Source: Chromohalobacter nigrandesensis (GTDB taxonomy: Bacteria; Pseudomonadota; Gammaproteobacteria; Pseudomonadales; Halomonadaceae). From it: a stretch of DNA of 64,000 nucleotides. Both the position numbers and the translations under genes were made by a program. The stretch is taken from the NCBI RefSeq assembly GCF_023061285.1, contig NZ_JAKGAM010000012.1:1-64000 (forward strand). Reading direction: 5' to 3'. The notes beneath the pieces are model-generated. The model saw nothing but the letters and a program-made list of their open reading frames with translations. It made no database searches and was not told the origin of the DNA. Of the stretch, positions 17,419-26,233 are shown piece by piece (the first letter of the stretch is position 1; every line of letters starts with the position of its first letter).

Positions 17419-18213
17419 ATGCAGATCGATCTCAGCGGCAAATCCGCTATCGTCACCGGTTCCACCGCCGGCATCGGCTTCGCCATCGCCCAGGGGTTGG
17501 CCGAGGCCGGCGCCGAGGTCACCCTCACCGGCCGTACCCAAGAGCGGGTCGACAGCGCGGTGCAAGCGCTGAAAGCCGACGTCTCGGGCGCTCAGGTGTC
17601 CGGCGTCGCCGCCGATCTGGGCAGTACCGAAGGCTGCCAGGCACTGATCGACGCCCGCGCGGACACCGATATTCTGATCAACAACGTGGGCATCTTCGGC
17701 CCGCAGGATTTCTTCGAGATCGACGACGACACCTGGGAGCAGTTCTTCCAGGTCAACGTGATGAGCGGCGTGCGACTATCGCGCCATTACGCTCAGGGCA
17801 TGAAGGCGCGCGGCTGGGGACGTATCCAGTTCCTGTCCAGCGAGTCGGGACTGAACATTCCCGCCGAAATGGTCCACTACGGCATGACCAAGTCCGCCGT
17901 GCAGTCGATCTCACGCGGGCTGGCCAAGGTACTGGCCGGTACCGGCGTCACCGTCAACGCGGTGTTGCCCGGGCCGACGCGTTCCGAGGGCGTGGTCAAC
18001 ATGATCGCCCAGATGGCCGAGCAGGAAGGCGTGTCCCAGGAGGAAATGGAAGCGCGTTTCGTCAAGGAAAACCGCCCCAGCTCGATCATCGGCCGTCTCG
18101 CCACCTCCGAGGAAGTCGCCAACATGAGCGTCTACGCCGCCTCGCCGCAGGCCAGCGCGACGACCGGCGCCCCCTTGCGAGTGGAAGGCGGCATCGTCGA
18201 CAGCATGGCGTAA
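17419..18213 (+). CDS. SDR family oxidoreductase
   Basis: A 264-residue short-chain dehydrogenase/reductase using NAD(P)(H). The cofactor motif VTGSTAGIGFAIA is at residues 11-23, the NNVGIFGP motif follows, and the catalytic YxxxK is in VHYGMTKSAVQ with its serine in FLSSESG. The substrate is unknown. The ATG at 17419 has AAGGAGACG upstream and gives the normal SDR start (IDLSGKSAIVTG). A hairpin terminator follows the gene. Confidence 0.9.
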   Translation: MQIDLSGKSAIVTGSTAGIGFAIAQGLAEAGAEVTLTGRTQERVDSAVQALKADVSGAQVSGVAADLGSTEGCQALIDARADTDILINNVGIFGPQDFFEIDDDTWEQFFQVNVMSGVRLSRHYAQGMKARGWGRIQFLSSESGLNIPAEMVHYGMTKSAVQSISRGLAKVLAGTGVTVNAVLPGPTRSEGVVNMIAQMAEQEGVSQEEMEARFVKENRPSSIIGRLATSEEVANMSVYAASPQASATTGAPLRVEGGIVDSMA

Positions 18214-18222
18214 TCGCACGCG

Positions 18223-18247
18223 CACGGCCCGATACCCCCGGGCCGTG
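18223..18247 (+). terminator. Hairpin terminator after the SDR gene
   Basis: A perfect 9-bp stem (CACGGCCCG with CGGGCCGTG) around a 7-base loop, 10 bp after the SDR stop codon. The T tract after it is short. Confidence 0.55.
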
Positions 18248-18312
18248 TCGGCATCGTGTCGTGCGCCTATCCTCGCATGGACGCCCCACCGGCAACGTGC
18301 TAAGACAGCGGT

Positions 18313-18954
18313 ATGTCTTTGCCGGAGCGCCGCGTCATGCTCAACACGACCGCCTGGAACCGTCTGCGCTATTCGCTTTATGCGCCGATCTATGACCTGG
18401 TGGCGGCGCGGGCGTTTCGCCGCGCACGACGCCTGGCGTTGGACGGTGTGCATTGGCGCCAGAGCCAGCGCGTGCTGCTGATCGGCGCCGGTACGGGGCT
18501 CGATTTGCCTTGCCTGCCGCGCGACATCGAAGTGCATGCCATCGATATCTCGCCGATGATGATCGCGCGCCTCAGGGCGCGTGCCGATCGCCACGGCCTC
18601 GACGTGATCGCCGCGACGATGGATGCCGCACGGTTGAACTACCCCGATGCGCATTTCGACGTGGTGGTAATGCACTTGATCGTCGCCGTCATGCCCGATC
18701 CCGAGGCCGGGCTGCACGAAGCGCACCGCGTGCTGACAAAAGACGGCCAGTTATGCGTGATGGACAAGTTCCAAAGCGATGCCCGCCCCGCCGGCTGGGG
18801 CAGGCGCCTGATGAACATCGTAACGTCGTTTGTGGCCACCGATATCACGCGTCAGGCGCGGCCACTTCTAGAAGGTGCAGGCTTCGTCATCGAGCACGAT
18901 ACACCGGTGATGATGGGCTCGCTGTTTCGTGCACTGCTGGCGCGCAAGGCATGA
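18313..18954 (+). CDS. Class I SAM-dependent methyltransferase
   Basis: A 213-residue Rossmann-fold methyltransferase. Motif I is VLLIGAGTGLDLP (about residues 56-68), followed by the acidic loop EVHAIDISPMM and motif II/III HFDVVVMHLIVAVMPDPEAGL. The N-terminal YSLYAPIYDLVAARAFRRARRLAL block is shared with phosphatidylethanolamine N-methyltransferase-like and ubiquinone-like methyltransferases, so a lipid or quinone substrate is possible but not shown. An ATG eight codons later (18337) is an alternative start. Confidence 0.82.
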   Translation: MSLPERRVMLNTTAWNRLRYSLYAPIYDLVAARAFRRARRLALDGVHWRQSQRVLLIGAGTGLDLPCLPRDIEVHAIDISPMMIARLRARADRHGLDVIAATMDAARLNYPDAHFDVVVMHLIVAVMPDPEAGLHEAHRVLTKDGQLCVMDKFQSDARPAGWGRRLMNIVTSFVATDITRQARPLLEGAGFVIEHDTPVMMGSLFRALLARKA

Positions 18955-18977
18955 TCGCTCACCGGCGCACGAACGCC

Positions 18978-19457
18978 TCACAACGCCTTGCTGAGCCTGA
19001 CACGCGGCAGACGTTCGCCGCCTCGCGCCACCCAATCTTCGCCTTGATGCGCCCAATCGCGGCGCATCAAGGCATCCGCCAGTACCAGGCTGGCTTCGAT
19101 CCGCATGCACGCCACGCCGCGCTGGCGCATTTCGCCCTCGGCGTGCTCCAACAAGCGGCTGCCCACGCCTCGACCGGCCAGCGAGGGCCACACGTAAAGC
19201 GTTTCGATACGCCCTTCGCCGGGGTCGAGCTCGCAGAACCCCACGCAGCGCCCGTCGCAGACCGCCACTAGGGTGGGATAAAGCACCTGACGCGCCGCCC
19301 AGGCTTCGGCATCGCGCGGCAGAGCCATGGTCCACGCCTCGCGTTGCGCCAGCGTGTAATAGCCGGCGGCCCCCTGCATCACGGCGTGGTGAAACACTTC
19401 CGCCTGGTCGGCGGCATCACGCGGCGTAGCCGCTCGATAGACGATTCGTTCGATCAC
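18978..19457 (-). CDS. GNAT family N-acetyltransferase
   Basis: A 159-residue acetyl-CoA-dependent N-acetyltransferase: YRAATPRDAADQAEVFHHAV at the start, the motif A region LYVWPSLAGRGVGSRLLEHAE (R-G-x-G-x-G/S pyrophosphate loop), and a final acetyltransferase strand. The start is a GTG at 19457 because AGGAGG stands six bases upstream and the domain begins right there; ATG codons much further upstream would add a long low-quality extension. The substrate is not known. Confidence 0.85.
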   Translation of the reverse strand: MIERIVYRAATPRDAADQAEVFHHAVMQGAAGYYTLAQREAWTMALPRDAEAWAARQVLYPTLVAVCDGRCVGFCELDPGEGRIETLYVWPSLAGRGVGSRLLEHAEGEMRQRGVACMRIEASLVLADALMRRDWAHQGEDWVARGGERLPRVRLSKAL

Positions 19458-19604
19458 CGTTGCCTCCTGGAAATGGCCTGCATGGCGGGTCACGCCGCAG
19501 ACGCCCAACCCGCCATGGTGACGGGCACAGCGCAGCCTACACAAGGCCCAAGCGCCACACCAGCATGTCTCGTCGCATGGACCGGCATTAGGCATAATGC
19601 CACG

Positions 19605-20363
19605 ATGACCGATTGCGATTTCTCCTCTGACGAAGCATCCAACGCGTTCACGCTCACGCCCATTGGGCGTATCGCCAGCGACTATCCGGACAAGTTCGGC
19701 ATTCCGCGCCAGCCCGGGCTGGCCAGCGCCGCGCAAGCGACGCTGACGCTGACGCCGCCGTTCGACGATCCGCTTAGCGTGCGCGGGCTGGAGGCGTTCA
19801 GCCATCTCTGGCTGACCTTCGTCTTCCATCAAAGTCCCACACGCTGGACGCCGCTGGTGCGCCCGCCACGCCTGGGTGGCAATGTCAAGCACGGCGTCTT
19901 CGCCACGCGCAGCACGCATCGCCCCAACCGTCTAGGACTGTCGTTGGTCGAACTGGTGAAGGTCGACACGCACCATGGCGTGACACTGCACCTGCGCGGA
20001 CACGATCTCGTCGACGGAACGCCCGTACTCGACATCAAGCCTTATCTGGCCTGGGCCGAAGCGCTCCCCGAAGCACACAGTGGCTTCGCCCCCGCACCAC
20101 CACCGTCGCTTCCGGTGACGTTCTCGGCCGCCGCCGAGACACGCCTGCTGGTGCGTCGCGACGGCGACTCATTGCGTGAATTGATTCGCCAGGTGTTGGC
20201 CCAGGATCCGCGCCCCGCGTACCACAAGAACGCGCAGAACAAGCCCGAGCGTCGCTACGGCGTGCGCCTGCGCGATGTGGACGTGCGCTTCTACCCGACC
20301 ACGACCAACGGCATCGAAGCACTGCACATAGAAGACATCATCGTGTTGTCTTCTCCCACGTGA
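19605..20363 (+). CDS. trmO: tRNA (N6-threonylcarbamoyladenosine37-N6)-methyltransferase TrmO
   Basis: A 252-residue TsaA/YaeB-type SAM-dependent enzyme that methylates t6A37 of tRNA-Thr(GGU) in E. coli. The beta-barrel domain has FTLTPIGRIASDYPDKFGIPRQPGL, FSHLWLTFVFHQ and GVFATRSTHRPNRLGLSLVEL, the diagnostic segments; the C-terminal part has DPRPAY and YGVRLRDVDVRF. The ATG has no ribosome binding site and follows a CATAAT hexamer by seven bases, so the mRNA may be leaderless. Convergent with purC. Confidence 0.92.
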   Translation: MTDCDFSSDEASNAFTLTPIGRIASDYPDKFGIPRQPGLASAAQATLTLTPPFDDPLSVRGLEAFSHLWLTFVFHQSPTRWTPLVRPPRLGGNVKHGVFATRSTHRPNRLGLSLVELVKVDTHHGVTLHLRGHDLVDGTPVLDIKPYLAWAEALPEAHSGFAPAPPPSLPVTFSAAAETRLLVRRDGDSLRELIRQVLAQDPRPAYHKNAQNKPERRYGVRLRDVDVRFYPTTTNGIEALHIEDIIVLSSPT

Positions 20364-20410
20364 ACGACAGTCCCGCGTGAACGACAGTCCCGCGTGAACG
20401 ACAGCGGGGC
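20360..20410. repeat. 17-bp tandem repeat at the trmO stop codon (2.7 copies)
   Basis: The unit GTGAACGACAGTCCCGC occurs at 20360-20376 and 20377-20393 exactly, followed by a partial third copy (GTGAACGACAG) that runs into the terminator hairpin. The trmO TGA stop lies inside the first unit. Confidence 0.85.
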
Positions 20411-20428
20411 GCCCGTTGGCGCCCCGCT
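20403..20428. terminator. Bidirectional hairpin between trmO and purC
   Basis: A perfect 11-bp GC-rich stem (AGCGGGGCGCC with GGCGCCCCGCT) with a CGTT loop stands between the two convergent genes. No T run is evident, so strength as an intrinsic terminator is uncertain. Confidence 0.6.
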
Positions 20429-20454
20429 GGGGATAGGCCGGAAACGCGCGGCAA

Positions 20455-21165
20455 TCAGAACGTGATGCCTATCCGCCGTCCGACTTCTTCATAGGCTTCG
20501 ATGACGCCACCCAGGCCCTGGCGGAAGCGGTCCTTGTCCATCTTCTCGCGGGTATTGGCGTCCCACAGGCGGCAGCCGTCCGGCGAAAACTCATCGCCCA
20601 GGGTTACCTTACCGTCGAACATGCCGAACTCGAGCTTGTAATCGACCAGCAGCATGTCGCCATCGAGAAACAGCTGCTTGAGAACGTCGTTGACCTGGAA
20701 GGTCAGCGCTTTCATGGTCGCCAACTGCTCGGGCGTCGCCCAGCCGAACGTCTCGGCCAGCGACTCGTTGATCATCGGGTCACCGTTGGCGTCGTCCTTG
20801 AGGAACAACTCGAACGTCGGCGGTGTCAGCGTCTGACCTTCCTCGACGCCGAGACGGCGCACCAGCCCACCTGCGGCGACATTGCGCACCACGCACTCGA
20901 CGGGAATCATCTCGAGGTTCTTGACCACGCATTCGTCGTCGGAGAGCAGCATCTCGAAATGCGTCGGAATGCCCGCCGCCTGAAGCTTTTCCATGATGAA
21001 AGCATTGAACTTGTTGTTGACCGTGCCCTTGCGCGCCAGCGATTCCTTCTTCTTGCCGTCGAAGGCGCTGGTGTCGTCGCGGAAGTGCAGGATCAAACGC
21101 TGCGGGTCATCGGTGCGGTAGACCGACTTGGCCTTGCCCGCGTACAGTTCGTCACGTTTTTCCAT
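20455..21165 (-). CDS. purC: Phosphoribosylaminoimidazole-succinocarboxamide synthase
   Basis: A 236-residue SAICAR synthetase of purine biosynthesis, joining CAIR and aspartate with ATP. Motifs: [55 protein letters not shown], and LVDYKLEFG. The length is standard for the short bacterial form. It is the last gene of the minus-strand group dapA-bamC-MBL-purC, resembling the dapA-nlpB-purC arrangement of E. coli and pseudomonads. Confidence 0.96.
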   Translation of the reverse strand: MEKRDELYAGKAKSVYRTDDPQRLILHFRDDTSAFDGKKKESLARKGTVNNKFNAFIMEKLQAAGIPTHFEMLLSDDECVVKNLEMIPVECVVRNVAAGGLVRRLGVEEGQTLTPPTFELFLKDDANGDPMINESLAETFGWATPEQLATMKALTFQVNDVLKQLFLDGDMLLVDYKLEFGMFDGKVTLGDEFSPDGCRLWDANTREKMDKDRFRQGLGGVIEAYEEVGRRIGITF

Positions 21166-21282
21166 GGGGTCTCCACAATGGCCCTCGCGGGGCCGGCTGG
21201 CTCTTGTCTGGGCGCGGATCGCACGACCCGCGACGTATACTATTCAAGGCATTCTACGCTGCCAACGACGCGCGGCCTCGAC

Positions 21283-22080
21283 TCACGCGATGCTCTGCCA
21301 GGCGAAGCCGTGTTCCTGCGCCGATACCAACAGCCGCGACTCATCGCCGGACAACAACGGCGTCAGCGCTTCCAGCGCCAGTTCGGGACGATTGTTCTCC
21401 ACCGAGATATGCGAACACACGATACGCTGCAGGCGATCCAACCCCAGCCGCGTCAGGAGCTCCGCGGCCTGAACATTGGCCAGATGCCCCCAGTGCCCCC
21501 CGACCCGCCGCTTGAGGTTGCGTGGGTAGGGGCCGACATCGAGCATACGGCGATCATGATTGCACTCGAGAATCAACGCATCGCAACCCCGGAACGCATC
21601 GATGACGTGTTCGCTGGGATAGCCGAGGTCAGTGAGCACGCCCAGGTGACGCCCATGCGCGCGAAACCGAAACTGCACCGGCTCGCGGGCATCGTGGGGC
21701 ACCGTGACCGCCTCGATCTCCAGTCCCTTGATCGCGAAGCATGACTGGGGCACCACCCACTCATGTCGCGGTACTTCGCCCAGCCGCCCCGAGAGCCAGG
21801 TGCCCGCGGTCAGGTAGACCGGCATCGCATAGCGCCGCGCCAGGGGCCCTACGCCACGAATGTGATCGCCGTGCTCATGGGTGAGGAGAACGGCATCGAG
21901 CTGGCGGGGATGCAGGCCGAACTGCGCGAGACGACGTTCCGCCTCGCGCATACCAAAGCCGCAATCCACCAGCACATGCGTTTCACCGTCACTGACCAGC
22001 GTGGCATTGCCCTTGCTGCCGCTACCCAGCGATGCGAAACGCAGGGCCGCCTGAGGCTGATCCATCATGCCGTCCGGCAT
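21283..22080 (-). CDS. MBL-fold metallohydrolase (YycJ/WalJ-like)
   Basis: A 265-residue metallo-beta-lactamase-fold hydrolase. It begins with RFASLGSGSKGNATLVSDG, the typical opening of the YycJ/WalJ-like group, followed by the zinc motif LLTHEHGDH (HxHxDH) and later ILECNHDRRML and ICSHIS. Members of this group are predicted exonuclease-like or regulatory hydrolases. The start is ambiguous: ATGs at 22080, 22068 and 22065 are all possible; the last two have GGA at better spacing. It begins 2 bp after the bamC stop codon. Confidence 0.85.
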   Translation of the reverse strand: MPDGMMDQPQAALRFASLGSGSKGNATLVSDGETHVLVDCGFGMREAERRLAQFGLHPRQLDAVLLTHEHGDHIRGVGPLARRYAMPVYLTAGTWLSGRLGEVPRHEWVVPQSCFAIKGLEIEAVTVPHDAREPVQFRFRAHGRHLGVLTDLGYPSEHVIDAFRGCDALILECNHDRRMLDVGPYPRNLKRRVGGHWGHLANVQAAELLTRLGLDRLQRIVCSHISVENNRPELALEALTPLLSGDESRLLVSAQEHGFAWQSIA

Positions 22081-22081
22081 C

Positions 22082-23032
22082 TCAGCGCAAGGTCGCCGCC
22101 ACGGCGTCGAGCACTTCACGGGCATCGCCCGAATCCACTGGACCGCCGTCTTCGCTGCTGACCTGCACCTGCGTGGCGGTGCCGCCACTGGCACTGACAT
22201 CGAGACGGTAGCGCTGGGTCGCATCGTCACCGCCGAACCAATCGAACCAGCCGGAATCGTCATCGCGAGCGGTGTAGTCGACCACGAACTGACCGGCACT
22301 ACGGTTCTGGTCGACCAAGGCGCCGCGTTGGTCCTCGAAGTTGTTCTCCAACTGATAACGCAGTTCCGGCCAGGCACGCTCAAGATTCAGCGCCAGCTCG
22401 AGCTGCCACTCACCACCATGGTTCGATAAGCGTACGCGCTCATCGCTCGCCAGCGGTTGTGCCGCCAGAGACACGCCTTCCTGGTCACCGACATTGTCGT
22501 TCAGGTAGCGCTGCAGCGCGTCGAGGCACCGGGTTTCGTTGCTGCTGCCTTCACAACGCACCTCACTGGAGCCGTCACGCAACCCCTGACGGATGCTCAA
22601 CGTCCCCAGGCTGGTCTCGAGACGCCCGCTATCGGCATCGGCACTGTCAACATTGGCGCCTTGCGCGGACGCAAATCCCTGTAGCATCGGCCAGACACCG
22701 CCCGGCGCGGCATTGACGACCAACCAGCGTTCGTCGCCAGCCTCGCGCGATTCGACGAATGTCGCCTCGGCTTCCTGGCTAGAAGCCAGCGGACGTGGAC
22801 GCGGCACGTCGAAGTCTTCGTCCGTGGCCGCGAAATCACTCTCGGCGTCAGGTACCGGCATCGCGTCCTGGTAACGTGACGAATCGCGCGAGTCCGGCAG
22901 CGTCACTGGCTCGACCATCTCGGCATCGGCGTATTCGGCGTTGCGGTCGTAATAAAAACCGGAACGGCTACAGCCACTTACGATCAGAGTGGCGCCGATG
23001 ATCAGCGGCATCCATTTAAGGACGGGTTTCAT
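22082..23032 (-). CDS. bamC: Outer membrane protein assembly factor BamC (lipoprotein)
   Basis: A 316-residue lipoprotein of the BAM complex. The signal peptide ends in the lipobox LIVSGC (Cys near residue 21). A long acidic unstructured N-terminal lasso follows (YDRNAEYADAEMVEPVTLPD), with the conserved Y...EY...A...L pattern that binds BamD, then two helix-grip domains. Between dapA and purC, the usual place of nlpB/bamC. The surface is rich in D and E, as expected of a halophile. Confidence 0.9.
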   Translation of the reverse strand: MKPVLKWMPLIIGATLIVSGCSRSGFYYDRNAEYADAEMVEPVTLPDSRDSSRYQDAMPVPDAESDFAATDEDFDVPRPRPLASSQEAEATFVESREAGDERWLVVNAAPGGVWPMLQGFASAQGANVDSADADSGRLETSLGTLSIRQGLRDGSSEVRCEGSSNETRCLDALQRYLNDNVGDQEGVSLAAQPLASDERVRLSNHGGEWQLELALNLERAWPELRYQLENNFEDQRGALVDQNRSAGQFVVDYTARDDDSGWFDWFGGDDATQRYRLDVSASGGTATQVQVSSEDGGPVDSGDAREVLDAVAATLR

Positions 23033-23117
23033 GCATCCACCTTCTTTATGCGTTGATCGGCGTCGAGGAGCATCGCTAACGCAGGTAAACGTCTGACCTC
23101 CCGCTCACGACGGTATG

Positions 23118-24002
23118 TCAATCTTCGGCCACATCGGCGAGCTGGAGTGCCTCACTCACCGTGGAGTGGTACTTCTCGGATAGCCACGTCATCGGCAGGC
23201 GAATGCCCTGCTCCGCCAACCCCATGCGGTTGAGCGCCCACTTCACCGGGATCGGATTGGCCTCGACGCCCAGTGCGGTATGCAGCGACATGAGACGTGA
23301 GTTGATCTGATGCGCTCTTTCGGCATCGCCGGCGACGGCGGCCTCGCAGAGATCGTGCATGGCATGCGGCGCGACATTGGCAGTCACGGAGATATCGCCG
23401 TGGCCTCCCATCAACATGAACTCGCACGCCGTGGGGTCGTCACCGGAATAAAGCGCGAAGCCGGTACCCTTGAGGCGATCGACCAGTTCCTCGGCGCGCT
23501 CCAGATTACCGGTGGCGTCCTTGAGCCCCACGACGTTCTCGATTTCGGCGAGACGGAATACGGTCTCGTTGTAGATATCCGAGCAAGTGCGACCGGGCAC
23601 GTTGTAGAGAATGACCGGCAATCCGCCACCCTCGGCGACCGCCTTGAAATGCTGGTAAAGCCCTTCCTGAGTGGGCTTGTTGTAGTAGGGGGCCACCGAC
23701 AAGCAGAGGTCCGCGCCGACTTCGCGTGCGTAACGCGCCAGCTCGACCGCTTCCGAGGTCGCGTTGGCGCCGGTACCGGCAATCACCGGAACGCGGCCGT
23801 CGACTTCCTCGACGACGCAGCGAATGACGTCGAAATGTTCGGCGAACGACATGGTGGTCGGCTCACCGGTGGTGCCCGCCGCGACGATGGCATCGGTGCC
23901 GTTGTCGAGATGGAATCCCACCAGGCGACGCAGCGCCTCCCAGTCGATATCGCCACTGGCCTTCATCGGTGTCGCCAAAGCGACGATGCTGCCTGTGATC
24001 AT
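23118..24002 (-). CDS. dapA: 4-hydroxy-tetrahydrodipicolinate synthase
   Basis: A 294-residue TIM-barrel class I aldolase of the lysine/diaminopimelate pathway, condensing pyruvate with aspartate semialdehyde. Motifs: [14 protein letters not shown] (substrate loop), [14 protein letters not shown] with the catalytic tyrosine, and [17 protein letters not shown] with the Schiff-base lysine. Length is standard. It heads the operon dapA-bamC-MBL-purC and diverges from bcp. Confidence 0.96.
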   Translation of the reverse strand: MITGSIVALATPMKASGDIDWEALRRLVGFHLDNGTDAIVAAGTTGEPTTMSFAEHFDVIRCVVEEVDGRVPVIAGTGANATSEAVELARYAREVGADLCLSVAPYYNKPTQEGLYQHFKAVAEGGGLPVILYNVPGRTCSDIYNETVFRLAEIENVVGLKDATGNLERAEELVDRLKGTGFALYSGDDPTACEFMLMGGHGDISVTANVAPHAMHDLCEAAVAGDAERAHQINSRLMSLHTALGVEANPIPVKWALNRMGLAEQGIRLPMTWLSEKYHSTVSEALQLADVAED

Positions 24003-24175
24003 GCTGCAGTGCTCTCCTGTGAATCGGGCCAGCGTGCCACCGGCATGCGCGGGCGATCAAAATGCGCGTATCGCCAACCGGGCGTTTCGAGCGCCGGACC
24101 GGCTTTTTCTGTCATGATGTCGATCAACATCAAATGGTACTCAGCCAGCTTCATCCTGTACAGAAGCGGCGTGCT

Positions 24176-24204
24176 TTGACACGCGCGCCTGGCGGTTATG
24201 TAAT
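24176..24204 (+). promoter_or_regulatory. Sigma-70 promoter of bcp
   Basis: A perfect -35 (TTGACA, 24176-24181) and a good -10 (TGTAAT, 24199-24204) are separated by exactly 17 bp. The -10 lies 68 bp before the bcp ATG in the gap divergent from dapA. Confidence 0.78.
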
Positions 24205-24272
24205 CTGGACTATCCACGTTCAGGCAATGCTATCTTTCACGTCACTTTCATATCAGCACGCAAGGAACCCTC

Positions 24273-24749
24273 ATGAGCGTCAGCATCGGCCAGCCCGTTC
24301 CCGATTTCACCGCCCCGGCAACCGGCGATACGCAGATCACCCTTTCCGACTACCGTGGCCAGCAGGTCGTGATCTATTTCTATCCCAAGGATAGTACCCC
24401 GGGCTGCACCACCGAAGGGGGCGATTTTCGCGATCACAAGGCCGACTTCGAGGCCGCGAACACCGTCGTTCTCGGTGTCTCGCGAGACGGGTTGCGTGCC
24501 CATGAGAACTTCAAGGCCAAGCAAGGGTTCAATTTCGAGCTGATTTCCGACAAGGACGAAGCGCTATGCCAGCTCTTCGATGTCATCAAGCTCAAGAAGC
24601 TCTACGGCAAGGAACATCTGGGGATAGAGCGCAGTACTTTCTTGATCGACACCGACGGCAAACTGGCGCGCGAATGGCGCAAGGTGAAGGTCAAGGGCCA
24701 CGTCGAGGAGGTCCTCGACGCCGCCCGTGAACTCAACGCGACGTCCTGA
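24273..24749 (+). CDS. bcp: Peroxiredoxin, Bcp/PrxQ family
   Basis: A 158-residue thiol peroxidase reducing H2O2 and organic hydroperoxides. The peroxidatic cysteine is in the motif YPKDSTPGCTTEGGDFRDH (about residue 46). The resolving cysteine found five residues later in E. coli BCP is a glycine here; another cysteine is in DEALCQLFD, so it may work by a 1-Cys or atypical mechanism. The stop codon directly abuts that of the convergent PerM-like gene with no gap. Confidence 0.94.
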   Translation: MSVSIGQPVPDFTAPATGDTQITLSDYRGQQVVIYFYPKDSTPGCTTEGGDFRDHKADFEAANTVVLGVSRDGLRAHENFKAKQGFNFELISDKDEALCQLFDVIKLKKLYGKEHLGIERSTFLIDTDGKLAREWRKVKVKGHVEEVLDAARELNATS

Positions 24750-25841
24750 TCACTGCTCTGCAGGCGGAGATCGCAGGCCTGGGTCGCGCACACCGCGCGG
24801 CCAGGCATACACCAGCGCCTTGAGCAGGGTCGCCAACGGAATCGCAAAGAATACGCCCCAGAATCCCCAGATACCGCCGAAGAACAACACCGCGAGGATG
24901 ATCGATACCGGGTGCAGGTTGACCGCCTCGGAAAACAGGATCGGCACCAGCACATTGCCATCCAGCGCCTGAATAACGGCATAGGCCAGCAGGACGTAGG
25001 CGAGTTGATCGCCGATGCCGAAGTGGAAACCTGCGACGGCCGCCACTGGCAAGGTCGCCACCGCCGCGCCGATGTATGGCACCAGCACCGACAAGCCGAC
25101 GATCAGTGCCAGCAAGGTGGAATAGGGCAACCCGAACGTCCAGAAGGTAATGAAGGCGACCACGCCCACGATCAGGATCTCGATCGCCTTGCCGCGAATG
25201 TAGTTGGCGATCTGATCGTCCATCTCATGCCAGATGCGCGTCATCAAGGTACGCTTCTTGGGTAGCAGGGACAGCAGGAACAGCGTCAGGCGCTGGCGGT
25301 CCTTGAGCAGGAAAAACACCAGAATCGGCACCAATACCAGATAGACGATCACGCCCAATAAATTGCCCAACGACGCCAGCGACAGCGTCAGCGCCCGCTG
25401 ACCGAGCTGGGTCGCTTCGCGCCCGGCGGTGGCAATCCACTGTTCGATTTGATCGGGGGTGATCAAGGTCGGGTAGCGCGACTGCAAGGCATCCAGCAAT
25501 GCCTGACCACTGGCGAACATACGTGGCGCTTCCTGCACCAGTTCGACCATCTGGTTCCAGACCAGCGGCATGATCACCAAGGCCAGCGCCAATAATGCCC
25601 CCATGAAAATCAGGAACACGACCAGTACCGACAGCAGGCGTGGCAAGCCTCGCCGTTCCAGCCACGCGACCACGCCTTCCAGAAGGAAGGCCAGCACCAG
25701 AGCAGTGAAGAACGGCGCCAGCATCCGGCCCAGGCAAATGACAGCGGCAAAGCCCAGCACCAGCACGATAAGCAAGACGACCGCTTCCTCATCCGAGAAA
25801 TAGCGCTCCATCCACCCCTTGAAGAGGCCTTTCATCGTCAT
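24750..25841 (-). CDS. AI-2E family transporter (PerM-like permease)
   Basis: A 363-residue polytopic membrane protein of the AI-2E/PerM superfamily, with about eight hydrophobic segments and the central stretch IMPLVWNQMVELVQEAPRMF...IEQWI typical of the extramembrane region, followed by LLGVIVYLVLVPILVFFLLKDR and the C-terminal VLVPYIGAAVATLPVA and GNVLVPILFSEAVNLHPVSIILAVLFFGGIWG motifs. Members export small molecules or exchange sodium/protons; the substrate here is unknown. The ATG at 25841 overlaps the stop of the upstream TusA-like gene (ATGA), so they are coupled. Confidence 0.88.
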   Translation of the reverse strand: MTMKGLFKGWMERYFSDEEAVVLLIVLVLGFAAVICLGRMLAPFFTALVLAFLLEGVVAWLERRGLPRLLSVLVVFLIFMGALLALALVIMPLVWNQMVELVQEAPRMFASGQALLDALQSRYPTLITPDQIEQWIATAGREATQLGQRALTLSLASLGNLLGVIVYLVLVPILVFFLLKDRQRLTLFLLSLLPKKRTLMTRIWHEMDDQIANYIRGKAIEILIVGVVAFITFWTFGLPYSTLLALIVGLSVLVPYIGAAVATLPVAAVAGFHFGIGDQLAYVLLAYAVIQALDGNVLVPILFSEAVNLHPVSIILAVLFFGGIWGFWGVFFAIPLATLLKALVYAWPRGVRDPGLRSPPAEQ

Positions 25842-26089
25842 GCGGTGCTTCCTCGTTCGCCCTTGCGCAGCCAATAATAGTAGACGCCGTCCCTTTCTTC
25901 GCGCGCCTCCAGGCAGTGCGTGCCCTGCGCGGCAAAGGTCTCGAAATCCTGCCACGAGCCCACATCGGTCGCCTGAACCTCAAGCAACGCGCCCACCTCG
26001 AGCGTCGACAGGGCCTGCTTGGCCTTGAGCAGCGGCAACGGACAATGCAGGCCGCGTGCATCGAGCATATGATCGGGTTGCAACGCCAT
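25838..26089 (-). CDS. TusA/SirA-like sulfurtransferase
   Basis: An 83-residue sulfur carrier protein with the signature LDARGLHCPLPLLKAKQAL containing the active-site CPxP cysteine (about residue 16), which receives persulfide sulfur. The ATG at 26089 was preferred over 26125 because GGGGGAC precedes it at good spacing and it gives the family length. The four-base overlap with the AI-2E permease gene suggests a functional or at least translational link. Divergent from bepA. Confidence 0.86.
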   Translation of the reverse strand: MALQPDHMLDARGLHCPLPLLKAKQALSTLEVGALLEVQATDVGSWQDFETFAAQGTHCLEAREERDGVYYYWLRKGERGSTA

Positions 26090-26233
26090 CTGCGTCCCCC
26101 AGCGGTTGGGTAGTTGAAAACGCACCGATTTAAAGGCACTTTGCCAGTCAGTTCAATGTCGAAGACAACGGTAGCATGGCGTGCACCATGCCGTCGGCCT
26201 ACCCGCCCCGTCGCGTCATTCAAGAGGATGCCC

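Noticed and set aside
18978-19919. Long upstream extension of the GNAT gene (313 residues)
   Set aside because: The first 154 residues are arginine- and cysteine-rich junk running into trmO; a GTG with AGGAGG marks the true start.
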